Assembly: GCA_029262955.1 (NCBI GenBank) | Contig: JAJCYL010000573.1 | Location: 1 to 7,511, forward strand | Reading direction: 5' to 3' | Length of the DNA: 7,511 nt | Source: Cytophagales bacterium | GTDB taxonomy: Bacteria > Bacteroidota > Bacteroidia > Cytophagales > Cyclobacteriaceae | Shown: positions 1 through 6,420 of the stretch, piece after piece | How the letters are laid out: every line of letters starts with the position of its first letter | Position numbering within the stretch: the first letter of the stretch is position 1 | Made by a program: the position numbers and the translations under genes | The notes under the pieces: model-generated | Seen by the model: only the letters and a program-made list of their open reading frames with translations | Told to the model about the DNA's origin: nothing | The model's database searches: none

Positions 1-908
1 ATTATCGTATTGCCGTCGGAACTAATGGTAGGCTGAGATTCCCATTCTTCGCTATTCACCACATTGCCCATATTCACGGGCTCTGTCCAAATAGTTCCAA
101 ACAAATAAGTGATATAGAGATCACAACTACCCACACTCTCCTCACCGAGACATCTCACATATACCATGGTTTGTCCATCTCCGGTAAATGCTGAACCAAA
201 GTCAGCCTTCATAGAATTGATAGGCTCCGGTAATAATTCGGGTGCATTCCACGAATCATTTTCGAAACGAGAAACATATACATCCTCACCCCAATTGCTT
301 CTATCTGTACTGTCGGCGAGATAATCAAATCCACCCATCCTTACACTGGTAAAATACAACCGATCTCCCTTCGGATTGACCCTTGGAGTATAATCGTTGA
401 ATTGGCTATTGACTTGTTGCAGCAATACTGGTTCTGCCATGGAATTTCCTGCTGCCCGTAATTTTGGACTTGTGGCAGCATACTCCAGCATATTCAGTGC
501 AAGGTGCCGATTCCTGGTATTTTTTGAGGTATTCGGGTACTTATCTAGAAAGGTTTCCAGGGTTCGCTTGGCGTCCGAAAATTTATTCATGGCCAGGTAA
601 ACCCTGCTCATCTCCAATAAATAGTAAGGATTGTAGCTGGGATTAATACTTGCTATTTTCTTAAAAGCTATAATTGATTGAGGGTATTGACGCAAATTGG
701 CAAACGACATCCCTGTATAATACCAGGTAATCTCTTTTCGTCCATTATATCGGACCGCCTCCTTGAACTTAGCAATTGCAGTCTTATAATCACGCGCATT
801 AAAGGCCTTAACCCCGGCTCGGTGAGCGTCGTCATAGGTCTGCGCTTGACAATTGATTGACAGTATCATAAAAAGGCTGATACTGGTACTTATGGTTAGA
901 TTTCTCAT
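1..908 (-). CDS. Secreted TPR/PD40-repeat envelope protein (probable OmpA family), 3' end off window
   Basis: This frame is open from an ATG at 908 to the left edge, giving 302 residues with no stop, so the C-terminus is missing. Residues 1-23 form a Sec signal peptide with a hydrophobic core around SLFMILSI, and cleavage is likely near CQA/QT. Cys20 is not in a good lipobox (SINC), so lipidation is doubtful. Residues 25-145 are helical TPR-type repeats (AFNARDYKTAIAKFKEAV, then WYYTGMSFANLRQYPQSIIAF, then YLLEMSRVYLAMNKFSDA). From about residue 170 come beta-propeller PD40 motifs: TPRVNPKGDRLYFTS (174-188), FGSAFTGDGQTMVYV (237-251) and SQPTISSDGNTI (291-302). In Bacteroidota this order usually continues to a C-terminal OmpA-like peptidoglycan-binding domain, which cannot be checked here. 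The type IX secretion protein PorE has a similar architecture and is an alternative, but nothing here singles it out. The likely role is structural, in the periplasm or outer membrane. An A-rich GATGAAAAC precedes the start. Confidence 0.85.
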   Translation of the reverse strand, partial: MRNLTISTSISLFMILSINCQAQTYDDAHRAGVKAFNARDYKTAIAKFKEAVRYNGRKEITWYYTGMSFANLRQYPQSIIAFKKIASINPSYNPYYLLEMSRVYLAMNKFSDAKRTLETFLDKYPNTSKNTRNRHLALNMLEYAATSPKLRAAGNSMAEPVLLQQVNSQFNDYTPRVNPKGDRLYFTSVRMGGFDYLADSTDRSNWGEDVYVSRFENDSWNAPELLPEPINSMKADFGSAFTGDGQTMVYVRCLGEESVGSCDLYITYLFGTIWTEPVNMGNVVNSEEWESQPTISSDGNTI

Positions 909-1044
909 GTTTTCATCGCCGGATAGAAACCTAAAATAGTGAATTCTCGGCAAAACTGTGTCTAGTTGGCCTAGTGTAATTTTTAAATATATCAGGATTA
1001 TGTAGGATTATGATATGTTTTAACGGGTGCAGTAGGTGCGAAAA
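909..1044 (-). promoter_or_regulatory. Leader region of the TPR/PD40 gene, promoter not resolved
   Basis: This 136-bp gap between the padR stop and the TPR/PD40 start is long enough to hold a separate promoter. Read on the minus strand there are three one-mismatch matches to the Bacteroidota -7 consensus TAnnTTTG: TATATTTA, CAGTTTTG and TATTTTAG. The last ends 22 bases before the ATG. None has a TTG at the usual distance upstream, so I cannot choose between them. No clear intrinsic terminator for padR is visible here. Confidence 0.3.
987..1016. repeat. 10-bp tandem repeat framed by a short inverted repeat
   Basis: The sequence AGGATTATGT at 994-1003 is followed directly by AGGATTATGA at 1004-1013, a tandem copy one helical turn long. 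The pair is framed by ATATC (989-993) and GATAT (1012-1016), which are exact reverse complements. The element lies about 80-120 bp upstream of the TPR/PD40 start codon and about 30-60 bp past the padR stop, so it sits where an upstream activator or repressor site for the TPR/PD40 gene could be. No regulator can be named. Chance occurrence in AT-rich DNA is possible. Confidence 0.35.
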
Positions 1045-1380
1045 CTAGCTTCGTGGTTCGGGCCTGAGGATCGTAATCATAGTTCGGGCGAATTCCATAA
1101 ATTCCTCAACCTTGTTTCGAGCCTCTTCTAATCCACTGGGAGTTATGGCATAATATTGCCGTACCCGTTTTCCTATTTCAATTCTTTGAGTTGTAACATA
1201 ACCACGTTTCACCATTTTATGGAGAATTGGATAAAGTGATCCTGCTGGAAAAGATATTTGATCACCTGATATTTCTTTAACTTTCTTGATCAGCTCATAA
1301 CCATACATAGATTCATTTTCAGTCAGTAACTTGAGAATAATGGTATCAAAGGTGCCTTTCAGGAGTTGTGAGGAATACAT
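1045..1380 (-). CDS. PadR-family transcriptional regulator
   Basis: This 111-residue protein is a short PadR (subfamily 1) DNA-binding repressor. Residues 8-85 form the winged helix: LLKGTFDTIILKLL (helix 1), the signature MYGYELIKKV (25-34), GSLYPILHKMVKRGYV (47-62, recognition helix region) and the wing RVRQYYAITPSG (72-83). A single C-terminal helix (84-105) provides the usual dimerisation element, and the length is normal for the subgroup. The ATG at 1380 gives the MYSSQLLKG start typical of Bacteroidota members; no Shine-Dalgarno is visible. PadR proteins bind as dimers to promoter dyads, often their own, and release on binding small toxic or lipophilic ligands. The gene has the same strand as the efflux operon but lies beyond its 3' end, separated by a plus-strand small gene. 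Control of that pump, or of the downstream TPR/PD40 gene, is therefore unproven. The ligand is unknown. Confidence 0.93.
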   Translation of the reverse strand: MYSSQLLKGTFDTIILKLLTENESMYGYELIKKVKEISGDQISFPAGSLYPILHKMVKRGYVTTQRIEIGKRVRQYYAITPSGLEEARNKVEEFMEFARTMITILRPEPRS

Positions 1381-1439
1381 ATAAGTTGTATTACGATATA
1401 ATAATAAGGGTGATTGAGGACATATTCAAGAAATTTGAA

Positions 1440-1447
1440 CAAAATTA
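1440..1447 (-). promoter_or_regulatory. Candidate -7 promoter element for padR
   Basis: On the minus strand these bases read TAATTTTG, an exact match to the Bacteroidota -7 consensus TAnnTTTG. They lie 60 bp upstream of the padR ATG, which would give a leader of roughly 50-55 bases. The weakness is the -33 box: the nearest upstream TTG (minus strand, 1480-1478) is 30 bp away, longer than the usual gap of about 20 bp. The call rests on the -7 match and position only. Confidence 0.4.
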
Positions 1448-1453
1448 TTATAA

Positions 1454-1472
1454 TATATCCTTATGCGATATA
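1454..1472. promoter_or_regulatory. Candidate operator dyad upstream of padR
   Basis: A perfect 6-bp inverted repeat TATATC (1454-1459) and GATATA (1467-1472), with a 7-bp spacer, sits just upstream of the candidate padR -7 element, between it and where a -33 box would lie. The right arm is part of CGATATAAT (1466-1474), which recurs exactly at 1394-1402 in the padR leader. This placement would suit autorepression, as is common for PadR proteins. The arms are AT-rich and short, so the assignment is an inference. Confidence 0.3.
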
Positions 1473-1619
1473 ATTAGCAATACTCGGTGTGTATTAGGTG
1501 GGAATCATCATACAAAATGCAATTATTCCTTAAAAAATTGGCCTGCACCATAGAAAAATTCGTTACATCATATATATTCAAAGAGTCATTACTATTCACT
1601 GCTAAAAACGTAAACTTTC

Positions 1620-1823
1620 ATGGCTGTAGATCAACTAACATCAGAGAAAGAGAAGTTAGAGAACTTCATGTATCATTATGGGAACTGCATGAATGCGCTC
1701 GAAGAAGTCAAAGAATTAATGGTTCAGGGTAAAGACATTACCGCCATTAATAAATTAAGAGACATTACTGAAGAATTGGGACAGATTAGTCATTTGGTGA
1801 AGGAAGTGCACAACGATATGTGA
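1620..1823 (+). CDS. Small helical protein of unknown function
   Basis: This 67-residue frame is probably a real gene that I do not recognise. The ATG at 1620 is the first start after an in-frame TAA at 1611-1613, which fixes the N-terminus; an A-rich AAAACGTAAAC precedes it in place of a Shine-Dalgarno. The product is charged and strongly helix-prone, with two predicted amphipathic helices: about residues 6-36 (SEKEKLENFMYHYGN, then ALEEVKELMVQG) and 40-66 (AINKLRDITEELGQISHLVKEVHN). They are joined at GKDI, suggesting an antiparallel helical hairpin or a dimeric coiled coil. There is one cysteine (Cys23), and no signal peptide, membrane segment or zinc motif, so it should be cytoplasmic. 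It is the only plus-strand gene here, convergent with the TolC-like gene 30 bp away and divergent from padR across 239 bp. Support for coding comes from the coherent helical composition, not from homology. Confidence 0.6.
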   Translation: MAVDQLTSEKEKLENFMYHYGNCMNALEEVKELMVQGKDITAINKLRDITEELGQISHLVKEVHNDM

Positions 1824-1853
1824 CAGGGTTAATTTGCCATAAGTGGGTCCTTG

Positions 1854-3185
1854 TTAGTCGGAGATTTCCAGGATACCACCGGTTAGCCGCATTAGTTCCA
1901 AATCAGAATTGAATAAATCAAATTTGGACTGTAAATTGTTCAGTGCAGTCTGAAGATAATTAATTTGCAAATCTCGGTAGTCAAATGAGTTGATACTACC
2001 ATTGTCATAACGCTCTTCACCAAGTTGCAAGTTGAGTTCGGCAGCTTCCAGATTCAGTTCAGAGATATTGTAGAGATTTTTTCTCAGGTTATAATCTTCA
2101 TAACCTGAAGCCAAGTCACGGGTGAGGGTTGTTGCAAGCTGTTCAATTTGCAGATCACCGATTTGTTCCTGGACTTTGGCATTTTCAATTTGTCTCCGAA
2201 TTCGGCCGCCGTCAAAAAGGGTAAAGGCCAATGTAAAATTGGCGAAGTAATTGGTGGTGGTTGACTTAATACCGGAATCACCGTTTTCACCATTACTGAA
2301 TCGAGCGGAGCTCAGGTCTTGGGTTTGTCGATTACGAGAGTAGCCTGACGAAATATTTATCCTGGGGTACATCGGAGAACGGGCAATTGACACATCTTTC
2401 CGCAAAATCTCCTGGTTAATGTATTGATTCTTCAGATTGCTATTATTGGCGGTCATTTTGGCCGCCAACTCATCCAAAATGTATTCTTTGGACTCGGCGG
2501 ATAACTCATCTGTATAATTCCAATTTTTATATACATCAACATTTAAAAGAAGATTTAGTTCTCTAATCGCAATGCTATTGTTCAACTGTTGAGTTAAATA
2601 GTTTGAAGAGTCGGTTAGGTAAGCTGTTTTGTCTTGAAGGATGTCGAAAGTCACAGAACTTCCCAACTCTCCTTTAAGTTTGCTGTACGCATAGCGGTCC
2701 CTGGATAAATCAAGGGTATTTCCAAAGACATCCAAACGTTCTGTTTCGAGCAATATGGTATTATAGGCAAGAATAATCGCCTGGATAGTATTTTCTATCA
2801 ATATTGCAGTGTTCCCAACCGTTTGAAACTCTAGCAGAGACAAACGGTCCTTCGTCATCCTGACATTGAATCCATTGAATACTGTCCAGTTTAATGCAGC
2901 AGATGGAGTAAGGTTTTGGGAAGTGATATCTCCTTGCACAAAGGCAGTAGGATTATCAAGGTTAGTAGTGCTAGTTCCGCCAGTTAGGTTGAGATTAATG
3001 GTAGGGAAAATGCCAGCCTGCCCCCAACTATTGTTTCTGACGGCAATATCTTCATTCTTTTTTGAGATCTGAATGTCAAAATTATTTTCCAAGCCAATTT
3101 TAATCGCATCTGCTAGAGAAAGTGATTCTTGTCCAGACAAAAGTTGACTACTCAGCAGTAATCCGATGATAAGTATTTTCTTCAT
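1854..3185 (-). CDS. TolC-like outer-membrane efflux channel (OEP family)
   Basis: This 443-residue protein is the outer-membrane exit duct of the tripartite pump. Residues 1-19 are a signal peptide (MKKILIIGLLLSSQLLSGQ, cleavage near SGQ/ES); there is no lipobox cysteine, so it is not lipidated like OprM. The mature part shows the internal duplication of the OEP family. Repeat one (about 22-218) opens with LSLADAIKIGLENNFDI and has the beta-strand segment SAALNWTVFNGF (95-106). Repeat two (about 240-436) has the counterpart FANFTLAFTLFDGGRIRRQIENAK (314-337). Long alpha-helical stretches (107-215, 326-435) would build the periplasmic tunnel of a trimer. The length is normal for the family. 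The start lies 14 bp after the pump stop codon with no Shine-Dalgarno, suggesting translation within one operon message. The protein is expected to dock with the adaptor encoded first in this operon. Confidence 0.95.
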   Translation of the reverse strand: MKKILIIGLLLSSQLLSGQESLSLADAIKIGLENNFDIQISKKNEDIAVRNNSWGQAGIFPTINLNLTGGTSTTNLDNPTAFVQGDITSQNLTPSAALNWTVFNGFNVRMTKDRLSLLEFQTVGNTAILIENTIQAIILAYNTILLETERLDVFGNTLDLSRDRYAYSKLKGELGSSVTFDILQDKTAYLTDSSNYLTQQLNNSIAIRELNLLLNVDVYKNWNYTDELSAESKEYILDELAAKMTANNSNLKNQYINQEILRKDVSIARSPMYPRINISSGYSRNRQTQDLSSARFSNGENGDSGIKSTTTNYFANFTLAFTLFDGGRIRRQIENAKVQEQIGDLQIEQLATTLTRDLASGYEDYNLRKNLYNISELNLEAAELNLQLGEERYDNGSINSFDYRDLQINYLQTALNNLQSKFDLFNSDLELMRLTGGILEISD

Positions 3186-3199
3186 TGTTAGTACTAAAC

Positions 3200-6100
3200 T
3201 TACGCCAGTCGTTTTCCTTCAATAATTGCCGGTTCAACATCTTCCTTAGTGGGTTTCAGGTCTCTTAAACTCTCTGCACTAAATGCATTAGTGATCATTC
3301 TAAAATACCAGATGAGGTAAACACGAATGTCGTTAAAGCAAAGGATCATTACAGGGAAGAAAAACAGGATGAAAAATGTCCCAAACAAAACTCCATATGC
3401 CAAGGCGATTGCCATTGGAATTAAGAATTGAGCCTGAAAACTTGTTTCCAGAATAAGTGGAAATAAACCAGCAACAGTTGTTAAAGAGGTCAGTAAGATT
3501 GCTCTAAACCTTGCAGTTCCCGCATCGTGGGCCGCTTGTTTGATTTCCAGACCGCTCCTCAAATTGCGATTGAAACGGTCCAACATGACTACCGCATCGT
3601 TGATTACTACTCCGGAAAGTGCCAGCAAACCCTGAAAACTGGCCATTGAAACAAGTGCATCGTGAAACAGATGCCCAAAAATGCCACATGCCCAACCGAT
3701 TGGTAAGAGAAATAGGATAAGAAAGGTTTGATAGACCGATCTGAAATTAAGAGTTATCAGGATGACCATCAGTATGAATATTGGAATAAATACCTTACCA
3801 AATGAGTCAAATTCCTTTTGTCTACGGCTTGATTGACCTTCCAGGGTATATTCCATTCCCGGATATTTAGCCAAAATGCCAGGAAGTATATCAGCTTGGA
3901 CCTTTTTAATAATAGGAGGAACAGGGGTTTTTACATTGGCCATTTCGGCCTCGACGCGAATCTCCCTTTTCCCATTGAAGTGATTGATCTTAATTACACC
4001 ACGTTTGATGTTGTAGTCTGCAAGCTCATCTAGTGGATACTCTGCACCACCGGGCATTTTTATCTTCATGGATTCTAACTGGGCTATACTTAACCGATCT
4101 GATTGAGGATATCTAACCCAAACCCTTACTTCATCTGTTCCGTCTTGTAGCCTTTGTACTTCCTCACCAAAAAACCCTTGTCTGATCTGCTTTGTAATCT
4201 CCTGATGGGTAAGTCCAAGGAAATAGGCGAGGGGCTTCAGCTCAAGCTCCAGTTCTCTCTGTCCTAAAGAAGAGTTGTCTTGTATATCTTTTAAATCAGG
4301 CAATCTGCCCAGTGCTTCTTTTAATTCAACTTTTGCCTTATCCAAATCGTCAATCTGCCGACTCTTCAGAGAGACAGATACAGGGCGACCCCAATAATTG
4401 GCGCTGCCAATCGTGAATTGGTCGGCTTCCGGGACATCACCTATTTTTTTGCTGATTCTGTTAGAAATGTCGAAACTGGAAAGCCCGTATTTATCAAGAT
4501 TGTCAATATTGATATTTAAGTTACCTACATGAGAGCCTGTTGTTTGTCGGTCTGACAGTGCACCGATTGACATGTCCACGGTTGTAATCACAGAATCAGG
4601 CATATTCTTCTCCTTCCTCATTTCTTCATGAACTTCCCAGACCTGGTCCTGAAATTTTCTTAGATAGTTTTCAACAATATTCTCTCTTACCCCGGGTTTC
4701 ATCGACAGATTAATACTAATGTCGTTGGCGGGTGGCCGTGAAAAGAAAGTCCATTTAATGATACCACCTTGAACTAACCCCCAAACGATCATAATGAATA
4801 CGAATGGCACTGAAAAAGATACCCACTTCCAGTCAATGAGGAACTTTAGACAAGGACCATAAAGGTTGAACCTCAAGTAGTTGATAGTGCGATCCATTCC
4901 TTGTCTGAATTTGCTATACGCATCGTTACCGGTTCTCCTGGAAAGCATCTTCCTGCTGGCTAAGTGTGATGGGAGAATAAGGAAAGCTTCTATCAAAGAA
5001 ATGGCCAGACAGAACATAACAACCAAAGCCATTTCTTCAGTAAACCCATTATTGTCTAAAAATATGAGAGGTAGAAAGGCCACGATTGTAGTACTTACAG
5101 AGGTGAATACCGATGGAATCATTTCCAGTGTACCCTCAATTGCCGCTTCTTTGGGCTCCTTGCCATCTTGAAAATGAGTGTAAATATTTTCTGCAATTAC
5201 AATACCATCATCAACCAGAATTCCGACCACAAGCAACATTCCGGTCAGGCTTAACATGTTGATGGTAATACCTGCGAGATCCCCCAAAATGAACATGCCA
5301 AAGAAGGAGATGGGTATGCCAAGTGCTACCCAGAAAGAAAGTCTTAGCGACAAGAAAAGACCCAGAGTTATTAATACAAGAAGAAGCCCTATCCCAAAAT
5401 TTGATAACAAAAGGTCAATTCGCTCGCTCAGCATGGAATTGAAACTGAAATAGGTAAACAATTTCAAATTACTGGACTTGGCGTTGAAATCACTGACATA
5501 ATCATCTACAAACCCACTGATTTTCTCGATATCCTCTTCGGGAAGCTTACTAATTACAATACTCACCGCCCTCTCGTTGTTGGAAAAGACCTTGTTGGGG
5601 ACATCGGCAAATTGTCTTTGGACGTTGGCTACATCTTTCAATAGCAGTTTAGTGCCATCGGCATTGGCCCGGATTACAATTTCTTCTATGATGGAGGGGT
5701 CAAACTCTTTGGCATTGGCTCTTATTCGTATTTCCTCGTTTTCTGTTTTTATAGATCCACCGGATACATCTCGGTTATTATTTCGAACTGCGGCGGCTAC
5801 GGCATCGAATGTTATTCCAAATCGCGACAAATCATCTTCGGAAACTTCTATACTGATTTCGAGGTTGGGGAATCCGGATAGTCGCACCTGACTGATAATT
5901 CCGGAGTTTAAAAAATCATCCTCTACTAATTCAGCTGCTTCTTTGAGATCCATTAGGCTCACATTACCTTTTAGACCCATGTAAGTCACCATGGTAGTTG
6001 ATTTTTGCTTAAAGACAATTGGTTTTTCAGCAGCTACCGGAAATGAATTGATTTGATCTACGGCATTCTTGACTTCTGTAGTCAGTTCGTCAAGGTTATA

Positions 6101-6400
6101 GCCTTCACGAGCAACAATATTAATGGAAGAAGAATTTTCTGAAGAAACTGAGGAAACCTCATCAATTCCCTCAAGTCCTTTAATGGCCTCTTCAATTTTA
6201 ATGGTGAGACCTTCTTCCATTTCCTCGGGAGAGGCACCCGGGTAATTTACTGATACAGTTATTCGATTGGGATCTCTCTCAGGAAAGAATGATTTCTTCA
6301 GTTTAGCGTAATAGGTACCAAATCCACCGGCTAGTGCGATAAAGATGATTACATTGGCCCAGATGGGATATTTTACAAAAAAAGTTACTAGAGGTCTCAT
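3200..6400 (-). CDS. RND-family efflux pump, inner-membrane permease (AcrB-like)
   Basis: This complete 1066-residue proton-driven exporter is close in length to AcrB (1049) and has the family's twofold layout. TM1 is at about 10-30; the first large periplasmic loop, with porter subdomains, runs about 31-330; TM2-TM6 lie at about 333-478; TM7 at about 525-547; the second loop at about 550-865; TM8-TM12 at about 868-1020. The proton-relay aspartate pair of TM4 is present as Asp397-Asp398 in VGILVDDGIVIAEN. TM10 reads GVVINDAVVMLDRF (930-943); the position matching the AcrB relay lysine (Lys940) appears to be Asn934, as in a known side branch of RND pumps with a 'VVVND' motif. A roughly 45-residue cytoplasmic tail follows TM12. 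The heavy-metal subgroup pattern is not evident, so drug-, bile- or metabolite-type substrates are likelier, but none can be named. The gene starts 20 bp after the adaptor stop and ends 14 bp before the channel gene, completing a co-transcribed adaptor-pump-channel set. Confidence 0.97.
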   Translation of the reverse strand: MRPLVTFFVKYPIWANVIIFIALAGGFGTYYAKLKKSFFPERDPNRITVSVNYPGASPEEMEEGLTIKIEEAIKGLEGIDEVSSVSSENSSSINIVAREGYNLDELTTEVKNAVDQINSFPVAAEKPIVFKQKSTTMVTYMGLKGNVSLMDLKEAAELVEDDFLNSGIISQVRLSGFPNLEISIEVSEDDLSRFGITFDAVAAAVRNNNRDVSGGSIKTENEEIRIRANAKEFDPSIIEEIVIRANADGTKLLLKDVANVQRQFADVPNKVFSNNERAVSIVISKLPEEDIEKISGFVDDYVSDFNAKSSNLKLFTYFSFNSMLSERIDLLLSNFGIGLLLVLITLGLFLSLRLSFWVALGIPISFFGMFILGDLAGITINMLSLTGMLLVVGILVDDGIVIAENIYTHFQDGKEPKEAAIEGTLEMIPSVFTSVSTTIVAFLPLIFLDNNGFTEEMALVVMFCLAISLIEAFLILPSHLASRKMLSRRTGNDAYSKFRQGMDRTINYLRFNLYGPCLKFLIDWKWVSFSVPFVFIMIVWGLVQGGIIKWTFFSRPPANDISINLSMKPGVRENIVENYLRKFQDQVWEVHEEMRKEKNMPDSVITTVDMSIGALSDRQTTGSHVGNLNINIDNLDKYGLSSFDISNRISKKIGDVPEADQFTIGSANYWGRPVSVSLKSRQIDDLDKAKVELKEALGRLPDLKDIQDNSSLGQRELELELKPLAYFLGLTHQEITKQIRQGFFGEEVQRLQDGTDEVRVWVRYPQSDRLSIAQLESMKIKMPGGAEYPLDELADYNIKRGVIKINHFNGKREIRVEAEMANVKTPVPPIIKKVQADILPGILAKYPGMEYTLEGQSSRRQKEFDSFGKVFIPIFILMVILITLNFRSVYQTFLILFLLPIGWACGIFGHLFHDALVSMASFQGLLALSGVVINDAVVMLDRFNRNLRSGLEIKQAAHDAGTARFRAILLTSLTTVAGLFPLILETSFQAQFLIPMAIALAYGVLFGTFFILFFFPVMILCFNDIRVYLIWYFRMITNAFSAESLRDLKPTKEDVEPAIIEGKRLA

Positions 6401-6406
6401 ATCTTA

Positions 6407-6412
6407 TCCTTT
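6407..6412 (-). promoter_or_regulatory. Shine-Dalgarno-like site for the RND pump gene
   Basis: The minus strand reads AAAGGA six bases before the pump ATG (6400), within the 20-bp gap after the adaptor stop codon. It supports that ATG as the start. The channel gene in the same operon lacks such a site (its leader is GTTTAGTACTAACA), so the pump may be initiated more efficiently than the channel. Confidence 0.55.
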
Positions 6413-6420
6413 GCTAATGG

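Noticed and set aside
397..860. Short plus-strand open frames opposite the TPR/PD40 gene
   Set aside because: The minus-strand frame shows clear TPR and PD40 motifs throughout, so the plus-strand frames are shadows.
1036..1053. Hairpin at the padR stop codon (CGAA/TTCG arms)
   Set aside because: Only four strict base pairs and no following T-run, so it is too weak to call a terminator.
1368..1732. Two overlapping plus-strand open frames (1368-1553 and 1487-1732)
   Set aside because: Both translate to low-complexity or incoherent sequence across AT-rich intergenic DNA. The second overlaps the more protein-like frame at 1620-1823 in a different phase.
1824..1853. Possible bidirectional terminator between the two convergent genes
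   Set aside because: The 30-bp gap contains GGGTTA and GGGTCC as direct repeats, not an inverted repeat. No stable stem with a T-run was found on either strand.
4881..5171. 96-codon plus-strand open frame inside the RND pump gene
   Set aside because: It is antisense to the TM4-TM7 region of the pump and has no recognisable motif or upstream signals.
5577..5891. 104-codon plus-strand open frame inside the RND pump gene
   Set aside because: It lies wholly antisense to a well-conserved pump region. The translation (Ser/Ala/Leu-rich, no domain) is what a complementary strand of coding DNA gives.
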